Position numbers and translations under genes: made by a program. From Faecalibacterium duncaniae (GTDB taxonomy: Bacteria > Bacillota > Clostridia > Oscillospirales > Ruminococcaceae): a DNA stretch of 64,000 nt. Below, one piece after another: positions 1 through 11,658 of the stretch. The stretch lies in the NCBI RefSeq assembly GCF_010509575.1, contig NZ_CP048437.1:1-64000 (forward strand), read 5' to 3'. A model generated the notes under the pieces. The model was not told the DNA's origin. It did no database searches and worked only from the letters and a program-made list of their open reading frames with translations. Each line of letters begins with the position of its first letter. The first letter of the stretch is position 1.

Positions 1-1323
1 ATGGATTCTTTCAAGGACGTTTTAGAGGCCGCCCAGGCATACTGCAAAACGCAGATGGCCGAGCCGACCTATAATCTCTACATCGACGGACTTGAGCCCA
101 TCAGCTTTGAGGACTCGAGCCATATCACCCTGTCGGTGCGCAACGATTTCATCTGCAAGATCGTCACCGACCGCTACCTCGGCCTGCTGAAAGAGGCCTT
201 TAAAACCGTGCTGGGCTTTGACGTGGACATCACGCTGGTGGTGCCCAGCACCCCGCCCCATGAGGTGGTGCTGGCCCAGCAGTACGAGGCAAACCCCGCC
301 TCGCCCCAGGGTAATTACGAGTTCACCTTCGAGAACTTCATCAAGGGTCCCTCCAACCAGTTTGCGTTTGCTGCGGCGCAGGCGGTTGCGGCCAACCCCT
401 CCGGGGCCTATAACCCGCTGTTCATCTACGGCGGCTCCGGTCTGGGCAAGACCCATCTGCTCACGGCCATCCAGACCGAGATCAAGCGCACCCACCCCGA
501 TTTCGTTATCATGTACGTTACCTGCGAGCAGTTCACCAACGAGCTGATCGCCGCCATCCGCGCCGGCAGCACCGAGGACTTCCGGATGAAGTACCGCGTG
601 GCCGACCTGCTGCTGGTGGACGATATCCAGTTCATCGCCGGCAAGGAGTCCACCCAGGAGGAGTTTTTCCACACCTTCAACTCCCTGCACGATGCCCACA
701 AGCAGATCGTGATCGCCTCTGATCGCCCGGCCAAGGAGATCAAGAGCCTGGAAGAGCGCCTGCGCACCCGCTTTGAATGGGGCCTGACCGCCGATGTCCA
801 GCCGCCTGATTTCGAGACCCGCGTGGCCATCGTCAAGCGCAAGGCCGAGCTGCTCCACTTGGATCTGCCCGAGGACGTGGCTGAATTCATCGCCAACCAC
901 CTGAAGAACAACATCCGCCAGCTGGAGGGCGCAGTGAAAAAGCTGAACGCCTACTACATGCTGGAGGGCATCCAGCCTGTCATCAGCGTGGCACAGAACG
1001 CCATCAAGGACATCCTCAACGAGACCCAGCCCGTGCCCGTGACCATCGAGAAGATCGTGGGCGAGGTCTCCCGCACCTTCAACGTCTCCCCTGCCGACAT
1101 CCGGGGCACCAAGCGGAACGCCAACGTTGCATCCGCCCGCCGCGTGGCAATCTATATCCTGCGCGAAGTCACCGGCATGAGTATGGAGGAGATCGGCCGG
1201 GAATTCTCGGGCCGTGACCACTCCACCATCGTCTACTCCCTCAAGACCATGGAGCGGGACATGAAGAACGACCAGCACCTGCGCGAAACCGTCAGCGACA
1301 TCATCAAGAACGTCAAGGCCTGA
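1..1323 (+). CDS. dnaA: Chromosomal replication initiator protein DnaA
   Basis: DnaA binds DnaA boxes at the origin and melts the DNA so that the helicase can load. The 440-residue product has the usual order: an N-terminal helicase-interaction domain (about 1-80), a short linker, an AAA+ domain with Walker A GGSGLGKT at about 144-151 and Walker B LLLVDDIQF near 205, and a C-terminal DNA-binding domain with the signature GRDHSTIVYS near 405. Length is normal for a Firmicute. The window starts on the ATG, so the ribosome binding site and any origin sequence upstream are outside it. dnaN follows after a 400-bp gap, as in most Firmicutes. The identification is secure. Confidence 0.98.
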   Translation: MDSFKDVLEAAQAYCKTQMAEPTYNLYIDGLEPISFEDSSHITLSVRNDFICKIVTDRYLGLLKEAFKTVLGFDVDITLVVPSTPPHEVVLAQQYEANPASPQGNYEFTFENFIKGPSNQFAFAAAQAVAANPSGAYNPLFIYGGSGLGKTHLLTAIQTEIKRTHPDFVIMYVTCEQFTNELIAAIRAGSTEDFRMKYRVADLLLVDDIQFIAGKESTQEEFFHTFNSLHDAHKQIVIASDRPAKEIKSLEERLRTRFEWGLTADVQPPDFETRVAIVKRKAELLHLDLPEDVAEFIANHLKNNIRQLEGAVKKLNAYYMLEGIQPVISVAQNAIKDILNETQPVPVTIEKIVGEVSRTFNVSPADIRGTKRNANVASARRVAIYILREVTGMSMEEIGREFSGRDHSTIVYSLKTMERDMKNDQHLRETVSDIIKNVKA

Positions 1324-1723
1324 CGGGAAAACAGGGGCAAAAGTCATACTCTCACAGGGGATAAAACCCCAAATATGGGGAGAAATGCAGGGGAATCCGG
1401 GAAAACAGAACAAGATATTGTGTTCAGACGACAAAGTTCTCCACTCTTTCCACCGAGTTTTCAACATTCAACTTCTGTTTTGCACACCCGCCGTGGAAAG
1501 AAAAGCAGCTGCAGCCCTTTCCACAAGCCTTTCACACTGCATTCACAAGCCGGTGGAAAACCACGGAGCCGCACCATTCCACACATTTTCCGACTTTTCC
1601 ACATCTTCCCCAGCCCCTACTACGAATACTACAACAAGTTCAATATAGATTTGGAGGTTTTGTCCCTGTTTTATGGGAGAAAGAACCTCAAAACTTGAAT
1701 CCAAAATAAGGAGAGACGCGCAA
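1324..1723. promoter_or_regulatory. dnaA-dnaN intergenic region with DnaA-box-like sites (possible part of oriC)
   Basis: This 400-bp gap has no convincing gene. It holds several 9-mers close to the complement of TGTGGATAA: ctttccaca at 1517-1525, cctttcaca at 1528-1536, ggtggaaaa at 1552-1560, cattccaca at 1575-1583 and ttttccaca at 1595-1603. Weaker matches lie at about 1446 and 1492. An AT-rich stretch (about 1620-1700) precedes dnaN. In many Firmicutes the dnaA-dnaN gap is one half of a bipartite oriC, so the same role is likely here, but the other half upstream of dnaA cannot be seen. The same 9-mer style recurs in the cluster at 19.46-19.83 kb. Confidence 0.65.
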
Positions 1724-2830
1724 TTGAACATCATCTGCGATAAGACCCTGCTGAGTGCAGCCATTGACGGCGTTTCCAAAGCTGTTACCCTGCGCTCCAC
1801 CATCCCAGTACTGGAGGGTATCCTGCTGAAAGCCGAAGGCTTCCAGCTCACCCTGACCGGCTACGACCTGGAAATGGGCATCGTGACCACCATTGATGCC
1901 AATGTCAAAGAGCCCGGCGAGGTGGTTCTGAACGCCAAGCTGCTCAGCAGCATGGTCAGCCGGATGCCTTCCGGCCAGATCAACATCCAATCGGCCGAAA
2001 ACGGAAAAACCACCATCCAGAGCGGTGTGGCACAGTTCGAGATCCAGTCCATGAACCCCACCGATTTCCCCGAGCTGCCCAACACCGGTGCCGAGGAGAC
2101 CCTGAACATCAAGACCGGCGTACTCCGTGATATGATCGAGCGCACCCTGTACGCCGTCAGTCAGGATGAGAAAAAACCTGCGCATACCGGTGAATTATTC
2201 GAGATCTCGCCGGATAAGCTGACCGTTGTTGCGCTGGACGGCTACCGTCTGGCCATTGTGGAGCGGCCGGTGGAAGCCATAAAGGAAATCCGTATCATCG
2301 TACCCAGCAAGACCATGAACGAGGTCTCCCACCTGCTGGCCAACGACGACGAGGAGACTGTGCACATCTCCGCAAACCGCCGCTATGTGGTGTTCACCAC
2401 TGCCGGTTACACCATTATGAGCCGCCTGATCGAGGGCGAATTCCTCAACTACCACAACGTGATCCCCAATGGCAGCCGCACCAGCGTGGTTCTGGACACC
2501 AAGGAGTTCATCGAGACCATCGAGCGTGCCTCCCTGATCATTACAGAGCGTTTAAAAAATCCCCTCCGCATCAGTTTTACAGAGGGTAAAGTGGTGGTCC
2601 GCTGCCAGACCAATCTGGGCCGCGTGGTGGATGAATTCAACGCGCAGTGCGAGGGCGATGAGGTGGAGATCGGTTTCAACAACCGCTATCTGCTGGATGC
2701 CCTGCGCAACGCCCGCACCGAGCAGGTCAAGCTGGAGATCAGCGGCCCGCTGAGCCCGGTCAAGGTCCTGCCTACCGAGGGCAGCGACTTTTTGTATCTG
2801 GTCCTGCCTGTCCGCTTCAAGAATGATTGA
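1724..2830 (+). CDS. dnaN: DNA polymerase III subunit beta (sliding clamp)
   Basis: The beta clamp encircles DNA and tethers the replicative polymerase. I start it at TTG 1724 (product [16 protein letters not shown]) because AAGGAG at 1708-1713 lies ten bases upstream and the 368-residue product matches the usual clamp length. An in-frame ATG at 1673 would add 17 residues unlike the family. The three repeated clamp folds are intact to the C-terminal motif VLPVRFKND, which resembles the normal LxMPMR-type end. The S4-domain gene begins 12 bases after the stop, so they are probably co-transcribed. Confidence 0.97.
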   Translation: MNIICDKTLLSAAIDGVSKAVTLRSTIPVLEGILLKAEGFQLTLTGYDLEMGIVTTIDANVKEPGEVVLNAKLLSSMVSRMPSGQINIQSAENGKTTIQSGVAQFEIQSMNPTDFPELPNTGAEETLNIKTGVLRDMIERTLYAVSQDEKKPAHTGELFEISPDKLTVVALDGYRLAIVERPVEAIKEIRIIVPSKTMNEVSHLLANDDEETVHISANRRYVVFTTAGYTIMSRLIEGEFLNYHNVIPNGSRTSVVLDTKEFIETIERASLIITERLKNPLRISFTEGKVVVRCQTNLGRVVDEFNAQCEGDEVEIGFNNRYLLDALRNARTEQVKLEISGPLSPVKVLPTEGSDFLYLVLPVRFKND

Positions 2831-2841
2831 GAGGCATAAAA

Positions 2842-3057
2842 ATGCAAAAAATTCTCATCCATACGGAATTTATCAAGCTGGATGCCCTGCTGAAATATGC
2901 GGGTCTGTGTGAGACCGGCGGCGAAGCCAAGGAGCTGGTGCAGGGCGGTGCTGTCAAGGTGAACGGTGAGGTCTGCACCATGCGGGGCAAAAAGTGCCGC
3001 GCCGGGGATGTCGTCGAGTTGGACGGCCAGACCGTGGAAGTGGGACAGGGCCAGTAA
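2842..3057 (+). CDS. S4-domain RNA-binding protein (YaaA/YlmH-like small protein)
   Basis: This 71-residue protein is essentially one S4 RNA-binding domain: the run [18 protein letters not shown], then [19 protein letters not shown], the fold found in YaaA of Bacillus between dnaN and recF. I start at ATG 2842 after gagg at 2831-2834; an upstream TTG at 2827 overlaps the dnaN stop and has no binding site. recF begins 3 bases after its stop. Position and fold agree with the conserved dnaN-yaaA-recF arrangement. The RNA target in this lineage is unknown; a role in ribosome or translation-linked RNA binding is family inference only. Confidence 0.9.
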   Translation: MQKILIHTEFIKLDALLKYAGLCETGGEAKELVQGGAVKVNGEVCTMRGKKCRAGDVVELDGQTVEVGQGQ

Positions 3058-3060
3058 ACC

Positions 3061-4182
3061 ATGCGCCTGCTTTCCTTAGAAGTAACGAATTACCGCAATA
3101 TCGCATCGGCAAGCCTGACCCCGGGCCGGGAGCTGACCGTGATCTGCGGCAACAACGGCCAGGGCAAGACCAACCTGCTGGAGGCCATCTGGCTGCTGAC
3201 CGGCGGCAAGAGCTTCCGGGGCGGCAAGGATGCAGAGCTGGTGCGGCGGGGCGAACCCTTTGCCGTGCTGGAAGCCTCCACACTCCGGGCACAGCAGGAG
3301 GAACAGGAGCCTGACGAGCCGAACCGTGTCCGGCTGACGGTGGGCACCCCGGATTCCCAGCGGCCCGGACGGTACGCCTCGGTGAACGGGGCAGCCCCCA
3401 GGCGGGCGGCAGGGCTTGCCGGCAGTTTTCCGGCTGTTGTGTTTGACCCCGGCCACCTGAGCCTGGTCAAGGGAGCACCCGAGGGGCGGCGCAAATTTCT
3501 GGATGCCGCCCTCTGTCAGCTCTACCCCGGCTACCTGACCGTGTACCGCCGCTATCTGCGGGCCCTGCAGCAGAAAAACGCTCTGCTGCGCCGCTCCCCT
3601 GCCGGGCAGGAACGTCCCTACGCCGAAAAAATGGCCCTGCTCGAGGTGCTGAACACCGAGCTTGCCGCGCAGGGGGAAGCCATCCAGCAGCGGCGGCGGG
3701 CCTACCTGGAACGGCTGGCCCCGCTGGCCTGTGCCAATTACGAGGAGCTTTCCCATGGGGCGGAGCGGATGGAGCTGCGGTATGCCGCCCAGTTTGAGCC
3801 GGGTGGTCTGGCAGCCCTGCTCAAAGCCCGCCAGAATGAGGAAGTCCGGGCCGGGCAGAGCCTGTGCGGCCCCCACCGGGAAGATATGGAGCTGCTGCTG
3901 GACGGCCAGCCCGCCAGAGTGTTTGCCAGCCAGGGGCAGCAGCGCAGTGTGGTGCTCAGCCTGAAAATGGCCGAAGCCGCCGCCGCTGCTGCCATCACCG
4001 GGGAGCACCCCGTCCTCTTGCTGGACGATGTGCTCAGTGAGCTGGATGATGGCCGCAAGCAGTATCTGCTGACCCGGATGCGGGAAAAACAGACCTTTGT
4101 CACCAGCTGTGACGATACGGCCTTCCTGAAAACGGATGGCGAGGTCTACCGCATGAACGGCGGTGTCCTGAGTAAAATCTGA
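3061..4182 (+). CDS. recF: DNA replication and repair protein RecF
   Basis: RecF is an SMC-like ATPase that helps load RecA at gaps during recombinational repair. The 373-residue product has the N-terminal LxLxNYRN start, Walker A GNNGQGKTNLLE at about residues 30-41, the FDPGHLSLVKGAP segment typical of RecF near 130, the ABC-type signature region FASQGQQRSVVLSLKMAEA and Walker B VLLLDDVLSELD in the last quarter. Length is normal. It starts 3 bases after the S4 gene and probably shares its transcript. The next gene starts 87 bases downstream. Confidence 0.97.
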   Translation: MRLLSLEVTNYRNIASASLTPGRELTVICGNNGQGKTNLLEAIWLLTGGKSFRGGKDAELVRRGEPFAVLEASTLRAQQEEQEPDEPNRVRLTVGTPDSQRPGRYASVNGAAPRRAAGLAGSFPAVVFDPGHLSLVKGAPEGRRKFLDAALCQLYPGYLTVYRRYLRALQQKNALLRRSPAGQERPYAEKMALLEVLNTELAAQGEAIQQRRRAYLERLAPLACANYEELSHGAERMELRYAAQFEPGGLAALLKARQNEEVRAGQSLCGPHREDMELLLDGQPARVFASQGQQRSVVLSLKMAEAAAAAAITGEHPVLLLDDVLSELDDGRKQYLLTRMREKQTFVTSCDDTAFLKTDGEVYRMNGGVLSKI

Positions 4183-4269
4183 AATGGAGAAATGTTGCAT
4201 CGCTGCATTGCATAGAATGCGAAAAATGCGACAGAATATGCAGTCTGCATCTGCGGGAGAATATACGCA

Positions 4270-6572
<2,303 letters not shown>

Positions 6573-6584
6573 TTGGAGGAAACA

Positions 6585-9149
6585 ATGGAAGAAGATTATG
6601 TGATGATACCGGGCAGCGGTACCAAAAAGATCATCCGCGATGTCAAGAAGGAGATCGAGACCGCGTTCCTGGACTACTCCATGTCAGTCATCGTGTCCCG
6701 CGCCCTGCCCGATGTGCGGGACGGCCTGAAGCCTGTCCACCGCCGCATCCTGTACACCATGCATGAGCGCGGCAACGACCCCAGCCATGCATACCGCAAA
6801 TCCGCCGACACCGTTGGTGCCGTGCTGGGCTCCTACCACCCCCACGGCGACGCATCCGTTTACGATGCCATGGTCCGTCTGGCACAGGATTTCTCCCTGC
6901 GCTACCCGCTGGTGGATGGTCAGGGTAACTTTGGTTCTGTGGATGGCGACCCCCCGGCTGCTTACCGTTACACCGAGGCCCGCATGAGCCGTATGGCCGT
7001 GGAGATGCTGACCGATATCGACAAGGATACCATCGACTGGGACCCCAACTTTGATGAGACCAAGAAGGAGCCCAGCGTTCTGCCCTGCCGTTTCCCGAAC
7101 CTGCTGGTCAACGGCAGTCAGGGCATTGCCGTTGGTATGGCTACCAACATCCCGCCCCACAACCTGAGTGAGGTCATTGACGGCTGTGTGGCCTATATCG
7201 AGGACCCGGACATCGACCTGCCCGGCCTGATGGAGCACATCAAGGGCCCCGATTTCCCCACCGCCGGCATCATCATGGGCCGCAGTGGCATCCGTGCTGC
7301 CTACGCCACCGGCCGCGGCAAGATCACCCTGCGCGGCCGCGCCACCATTGAAGAAAAGAAGAATGGCCGCGCCCAGATCATCGTGACCGAGATTCCCTAC
7401 ATGGTCAACAAGGCACGCCTCATTGAGAACATTGCCGACCTGGTCAAGGAAAAGCGGATCGAGGGCATCAGTGACCTGAACGATGAGACCAACCGCAAGG
7501 GAATGCGCATCGTCATTGACGTGCGCAAGGATGCCAACCCCCAGGTCGTTCTGAATCAGCTGTACCAGTACACCCAGCTGCAGGATACCGTGGGTGTCAT
7601 CATGCTGGCCATCGACCACAAGGTGCCCAAGGTGATGACCCTGAAGCAGATGATCCAGAAGTATGTCGAGTTCCAGGACGAGGTGGTGCGCCGCCGCACC
7701 CAGTATGACCTGAAAAAGGCCCGGGAACGCGCCCATATTCTGGAAGGCCTGAAGAAGGCCACCGACATTGTGGATGAGCTGATCGCCACCATCCGTGCCT
7801 GCAAGGGCGGCATGAGCGAGGCCAAGGCTGCCATCATGGAGCAGTTCGGCTTTGATGACCCGCAGGCAGATGCCATCGTCAAGCTGCAGCTGGGCCGTCT
7901 GGCTGGTCTGGAGATCCTGAAGATCGAGGAAGAGCTGGGCTCCCTGAACGCCAAGATCCGGGATTGGGAAGAGATTCTGGCCGATGATGCCCGCGTGCTG
8001 GAGATCGTCAAGAGCGAGCTGCTGGAAATGAAGCGCCGCTTTGGCGATGACCGCCGCACCGAGATCGAGACCGTGACCGGCGAGGTAGATATCGAGGACC
8101 TGATCGCTGAGGAGCAGTGCGTTTATACCCTGACCGAGGCCGGTTATATCAAGCGCCAGCTCAAGGCCACTTATCAGGCCCAGAAGCGCGGCGGCCGCGG
8201 CATCTCCGGCATGACCCGCAAGGAAGAGGACATCGTGCAGGAGATGTTCGTGGGCTCCACCCATGATTACGTCCTGTTCGTTACCGATAAGGGCCGCCTG
8301 TTCCGCATCAAGGGCTACACCATTGCCGAGGGCAGCCGCACCAGCAAGGGCACCAACATCGTCAACCTGCTGCAGCTGGCCGAGGGCGAAAAGGTCACCA
8401 ACATGCTCTGCCAGAGCAAGGATACGGCCAATGAGGGCGGTTTCGTGACCATGGTCACAAAGCAGGGCCTCATCAAGCGCACCCCGCTGGAGCAGTATGC
8501 AAACATCCGCAAGAGCGGCCTGATCGGCATTGCCCTGAACGAGGGGGATGCGCTGGCCTGGACAAGACTGACCTCCGGCCACGATATGCTCATCGTTGCC
8601 ACCCGCAACGGTCAGGCCATCCGCTTCAATGAGGAGGATGCCCGTCCCATGGGCCGCAGCGGCCACGGCGTGCGCGCCATCAAGCTGGCCGAGGGCGACG
8701 AGGTCGTGGGTGTCTGCATCTGCCGTGAGAACGCCACCATCCTGACCGTGACCGAGAACGGCAAGGGCCGCCGGTCCGACATCGACACCTACCGCATCAC
8801 CGCCCGCGGCGGCAAGGGCATCCGCAACTACGATGCCTCCAAGGACAAGGTCGCCGCGGTCAAGATCGTGGACGATGTGGATGACGTGCTGCTGAGCAGC
8901 CAGGAGGGCATCATCATCCGCCTGCACGCCAATGAGATCCCGGTGCAGAGCCGTTACGGCTCCGGTGTCCGTGTCATGCGTCTGGGCGAGAATGATAAGG
9001 TCATGGTCCTGGCCCGTACCGACCACGACGATGAAGCCCAGACCGAGACAGTAGAGGCTGAGGAAGGCGATGAGCCCACCGCAGAGCAGCTGGCCGCCAT
9101 GGAAGCAGCCGATGAGGCCTCCGCCTCCGAGGCACCGGCTGAGGATTGA
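6585..9149 (+). CDS. gyrA: DNA gyrase subunit A
   Basis: GyrA carries the DNA breakage-reunion site and the DNA-wrapping C-terminal pinwheel. The 854-residue product shows the winged-helix core with the quinolone-resistance region ([19 protein letters not shown]), catalytic tyrosine in [11 protein letters not shown] near residue 125, the coiled-coil tower and the GyrA-box QKRGGRGI in the C-terminal domain. The last 40 residues are acidic and low in complexity. ATG 6585 follows TTGGAGGAAACA, an excellent ribosome binding site. The equivalent of E. coli Ser83 is Ala-like here ([11 protein letters not shown]), so intrinsic quinolone behaviour might differ, though I cannot infer a phenotype. Confidence 0.98.
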   Translation: MEEDYVMIPGSGTKKIIRDVKKEIETAFLDYSMSVIVSRALPDVRDGLKPVHRRILYTMHERGNDPSHAYRKSADTVGAVLGSYHPHGDASVYDAMVRLAQDFSLRYPLVDGQGNFGSVDGDPPAAYRYTEARMSRMAVEMLTDIDKDTIDWDPNFDETKKEPSVLPCRFPNLLVNGSQGIAVGMATNIPPHNLSEVIDGCVAYIEDPDIDLPGLMEHIKGPDFPTAGIIMGRSGIRAAYATGRGKITLRGRATIEEKKNGRAQIIVTEIPYMVNKARLIENIADLVKEKRIEGISDLNDETNRKGMRIVIDVRKDANPQVVLNQLYQYTQLQDTVGVIMLAIDHKVPKVMTLKQMIQKYVEFQDEVVRRRTQYDLKKARERAHILEGLKKATDIVDELIATIRACKGGMSEAKAAIMEQFGFDDPQADAIVKLQLGRLAGLEILKIEEELGSLNAKIRDWEEILADDARVLEIVKSELLEMKRRFGDDRRTEIETVTGEVDIEDLIAEEQCVYTLTEAGYIKRQLKATYQAQKRGGRGISGMTRKEEDIVQEMFVGSTHDYVLFVTDKGRLFRIKGYTIAEGSRTSKGTNIVNLLQLAEGEKVTNMLCQSKDTANEGGFVTMVTKQGLIKRTPLEQYANIRKSGLIGIALNEGDALAWTRLTSGHDMLIVATRNGQAIRFNEEDARPMGRSGHGVRAIKLAEGDEVVGVCICRENATILTVTENGKGRRSDIDTYRITARGGKGIRNYDASKDKVAAVKIVDDVDDVLLSSQEGIIIRLHANEIPVQSRYGSGVRVMRLGENDKVMVLARTDHDDEAQTETVEAEEGDEPTAEQLAAMEAADEASASEAPAED

Positions 9150-9176
9150 GCCTCTCCTGCCAGATAAAATAAAAGA

Positions 9177-9216
9177 GTTAGCCTGGACTTCTATCAGAAA
9201 ATATGATAGACTAACG
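9177..9216. other. Hairpin and possible -10 element after gyrA
   Basis: A nested inverted repeat is visible: gttag with ctaac outside, and tctatca with tgataga inside. It has no long T-run, so a terminator role for gyrA is uncertain. TATGAT at 9202-9207 inside it could be the -10 of the promoter for the riboswitch that follows. I cannot choose between these readings. Confidence 0.35.
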
Positions 9217-9231
9217 AAACGATCACAAAAT

Positions 9232-9330
9232 CCCATGGGGGAGTAGCAGGCGCTGTTTGCAGACGGCGCAGCAAGTCAACACAATGACAGCACTGCTGTC
9301 TGGCTTGCTTTCATTTGCGAGACTCATGTG
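9232..9330 (+). promoter_or_regulatory. yybP-ykoY manganese riboswitch aptamer
   Basis: The segment has the conserved landmarks of the yybP-ykoY class: GGAGTAGC beginning at 9240, GTCAACA near 9276, and GCGAGACT at 9317-9324. P1 can form between CATGGG (9234-9239) and CTCATG (9323-9328), with one G-T wobble. This class senses Mn2+ and usually turns expression on. An 8-bp hairpin, CATGTGTT 9325-9332 with AACACATG 9354-9361, overlaps the 3' strand of P1 and could be the competing structure. mntP, a manganese exporter, lies just downstream, which fits perfectly. Confidence 0.9.
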
Positions 9331-9381
9331 TTATGGTGCGGAGTACCACGCCCAACACATGGAGTTCATTTGTAAAAAATG

Positions 9382-9426
9382 ACCCGAGACCGGATGTGCA
9401 CGCGCGCCGATCTCGGGTTTTGTTTT
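9382..9426 (+). terminator. Intrinsic terminator of the riboswitch expression platform
   Basis: ACCCGAGA (9382-9389) pairs with TCTCGGGT (9411-9418) and is followed by a T-rich run. It lies between the aptamer and mntP, so it is the probable off-state terminator. Confidence 0.85.
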
Positions 9427-9467
9427 GCCGCACCGTAATTTTGGTCAGATTCAGGAGGCATTCAGTT

Positions 9468-10052
9468 ATGGAATGGAGTTTTTTGTTTTTTCTCAACAGT
9501 GCACTGCTGGGCGTGGGCCTTGCCATGGACGCGTTTTCGGTCTCGATGGCAAACGGTCTGCATGACCCCGGCATGTCCCGAAAAAGGATGTGCATCATTG
9601 CGGGCACCTTTGGCGTGTTTCAGGCCGTGATGCCCATGACAGGCTGGGTCTGTGTCCATACCATCGTGGAGATGTTCTCTTCCTTTGAAACATTCATTCC
9701 CTGGATCGCCCTTGCCCTGCTGGGCTATATCGGCGGCAAGATGCTGATCGATGGCATCCGGGGCGAGGAAACCGAGGAAGCCGCCGCGCTGAGTGCCGGT
9801 GCCCTCTTTATGCAGGGCGTGGCCACCAGCATTGATGCCCTCTCGGTCGGCTTTACCATTGCGGAGTATGGCTGGCTGATGGCGCTGGCAGCTTCCGGCA
9901 TCATTGCCGTCGTCACCTTCTTCCTCTGCATGGCGGGCCTGCGCATCGGCAAAAAGTTCGGCACAAAGCTCTCCGGCAAGGCCTCTGTGCTGGGCGGTGT
10001 CATCCTCATCGGCATTGGGCTGGAGATCTTCATCTCCGGCGTGTTCTTCTGA
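9468..10052 (+). CDS. mntP: Manganese efflux pump MntP
   Basis: MntP exports Mn2+ across the cytoplasmic membrane. The 194-residue protein has six predicted membrane helices in two inverted halves, each with the family motif around an acidic residue: GLAMDAFSVSMANGL near residues 17-31 and GVATSIDALSVGF near 110-122. ATG 9468 follows AGGAGG at 9453-9458; the frame is open upstream to 9315 but that lies within the riboswitch. The upstream Mn2+ riboswitch with terminator gives a direct logic: high manganese allows read-through and export. A strong terminator follows. Confidence 0.95.
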   Translation: MEWSFLFFLNSALLGVGLAMDAFSVSMANGLHDPGMSRKRMCIIAGTFGVFQAVMPMTGWVCVHTIVEMFSSFETFIPWIALALLGYIGGKMLIDGIRGEETEEAAALSAGALFMQGVATSIDALSVGFTIAEYGWLMALAASGIIAVVTFFLCMAGLRIGKKFGTKLSGKASVLGGVILIGIGLEIFISGVFF

Positions 10053-10065
10053 AAAAGGGGCAAAG

Positions 10066-10108
10066 AAAACCGGCACAGCGTCAGGCAGGCGCTGTGCCGG
10101 TTTTGTTC
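10066..10108 (+). terminator. Terminator after mntP
   Basis: A perfect 15-bp stem (10066-10080 with 10090-10104) ends in TTTTG. A-residues at its 5' side make it able to work in both directions, which suits the convergent GntR gene. Confidence 0.9.
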
Positions 10109-10134
10109 CCCGTGGAACATTTTTTAAGGGTGCA

Positions 10135-10812
10135 TTATTTTTCCGGCTCAAAGTAGTCGGCATATTCCCCGGTGAGCTTAGAGCCCAGCCGACGGATGCC
10201 GCCGTAGAGGTGGCGCTCCACCAGCGGCTCAAAGGCGGCAAGATCACACCGCTCAATGGCGGCAATGATGTTCTGGTGGTCGGCGATCACCTCGTCCAGC
10301 CCGCCGCTGGTCATGGTGTCCAGCATCCGGAAGCGGCTGTAATCGGCGTGGGCGTTCTGTAAGGTGCGCCACAGATACATTTTTCCCATGGCGGCAAACC
10401 ATGTCTCGTGGAGCAGGCGGTCTGCCTCATAGAGCTTGTTGTAGTCGATCTCCTCGGCGCGGGCCAGCGCGGCGTAGGCATCGGTCCGCCGCCGGATGAG
10501 CGCCCGCTGTTCCGGCGTGCACTTGGGCGAGAAGTCCCGCAGGACGCGGGCTTCCACGGCGGTGCGCTCGTAGATGAGCTCATCCACGATCTCCCGGTTC
10601 AGCCGGGTCACAGTGGTACCCTTGTAGGGCACGATCTTCACCAGCCCGTTCTCCTGCAGCCGCTGCAGCACCACCCGGATCATGGAGCGCGGTGCCCCAA
10701 AGCGGGCACAGAGCGGGTTTTCACTCAACGAACTGCCCGGCCGCAGGGTCAGGTCGATGATCTCCCGCTCCAGTACAGCGTAAATTTCAGCGTCGGTCTT
10801 GTACTCTTCCAT
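10135..10812 (-). CDS. GntR-family transcriptional regulator (FadR/FCD type)
   Basis: The 225-residue product has an N-terminal winged helix of the GntR type (DAEIYAVLEREIIDLTLRPG, then LCARFGAPRSMIRVVLQRLQENGLV, residues about 5-70). A helical C-terminal FCD-like ligand domain follows, with metal- or ligand-binding His/Arg candidates (HETW, DHQNIIAAI, ERHLYGG). I start at ATG 10812 because AGGAAGGGTGG precedes it; an in-frame upstream start at 10842 would add ten residues without a binding site. No effector or target can be named. It is a lone gene convergent with mntP. Confidence 0.85.
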   Translation of the reverse strand: MEEYKTDAEIYAVLEREIIDLTLRPGSSLSENPLCARFGAPRSMIRVVLQRLQENGLVKIVPYKGTTVTRLNREIVDELIYERTAVEARVLRDFSPKCTPEQRALIRRRTDAYAALARAEEIDYNKLYEADRLLHETWFAAMGKMYLWRTLQNAHADYSRFRMLDTMTSGGLDEVIADHQNIIAAIERCDLAAFEPLVERHLYGGIRRLGSKLTGEYADYFEPEK

Positions 10813-10845
10813 AATACCACCCTTCCTAAACCCCACCGTCAATGC

Positions 10846-10976
10846 TTCGCATTGCCACCGCCCCTGGTAGGGGCGGCTCTGGCGTTTTGTAAAGTTTTAC
10901 AAGTTACCCGTTATGCCAAGGGCTCCACTCCTAGGGGAGCTGTCACCGCAGGTGACTGAGGGGTTTAAGTCCCACG
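10846..10976. repeat. Dispersed intergenic repeat R1, copy 1 (overlaps the rluA end)
   Basis: This stretch holds inverted pairs of the type found at four other places in the window: gtcaatgcttcgcattgc, cgcccctggtaggggcg, then ggctcc...ggggagctgtcacc...ggtgactgagggg. The same pattern (CTCTCCGTCA..., then GGCTCCCC...GGGGAGCTGTC...GACTGAGAGG) occurs at 21.6, 25.2, 26.3 and 28.8 kb. Here it runs into the 3' end of the pseudouridine synthase gene and encodes its last 20 or so residues. Confidence 0.7.
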
Positions 10977-11658
10977 GCGCTTTGATCGGTTTCTCCAATT
11001 GAAACGCCATCTTCTCCCCCGTCTCCGGGTGGACGAACTGCAGCCCTGCGCTCTGCAGGGCAATGTCCCCTTTGAATCGGCTGCCATATTTGCCGTCTCC
11101 GTAAAGCGGGTGCTTCCGGGAGGCAAACTGCACCCGGATCTGATGTGTCCGCCCGGTGTGGAGCGTGATCTCCGCAAGGCTCAGGGAACCGTCCGGTGCC
11201 GTCTCCACGATGCGGTATTCCAGCACGGCTTCCCGTACCCCCTTGCGGGGGCGCTTTACCGGAAAGACCCGGCCCTTCCGGCTGTCCTTGAACAGATAGT
11301 CCCGCAGGATGCCCTCGGGCGGCAGCTGTTCGTCCGGCCCGCCTGCGATCACGGCCCGGTATGTTTTAAGGAAGCAGGGCTGTGCCGGTGCACCGGGGCC
11401 AGCCTCTACTCTGCCGTCCAGAATGGCATAAGCCTGCTGGCTCTCCGTCACCTGTTTTGTCAGGGCAGCAGCGGCTCCGGGGGTTCTGGCATAGACCATC
11501 AGCCCCGAAACGCCGGTGTCCAGCCGATGGATGACCCCAACGTATGCATCCGGCCTGCCCCACCGCTGGCGCAGGGCAGCGGGCACGCCCTCCTCGCTGG
11601 TCAGCCCGGCGGGCTTGTCCAGCACCACAAGGGCAGTATCTTCGTAGAGAATGTTCAC
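10897..11658 (-). CDS. RluA-family pseudouridine synthase
   Basis: This 253-residue enzyme is predicted to isomerise uridines in rRNA or tRNA. It has the catalytic motif HRLDTGVSG near residues 44-52, with the essential Asp, plus the downstream TGRTHQIRVQFA and HPLYGDGKYG motifs. There is no N-terminal S4 domain, so it is the short form. The start is GTG 11658, giving MNILYEDTALVVLDKPAG as in the family; it overlaps the NUDIX stop by 4 bases (GTGA), which implies translational coupling. The final residues (about 232-253) are encoded by a dispersed repeat and are probably not ancestral. Confidence 0.9.
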   Translation of the reverse strand: MNILYEDTALVVLDKPAGLTSEEGVPAALRQRWGRPDAYVGVIHRLDTGVSGLMVYARTPGAAAALTKQVTESQQAYAILDGRVEAGPGAPAQPCFLKTYRAVIAGGPDEQLPPEGILRDYLFKDSRKGRVFPVKRPRKGVREAVLEYRIVETAPDGSLSLAEITLHTGRTHQIRVQFASRKHPLYGDGKYGSRFKGDIALQSAGLQFVHPETGEKMAFQLEKPIKAPWDLNPSVTCGDSSPRSGALGITGNL

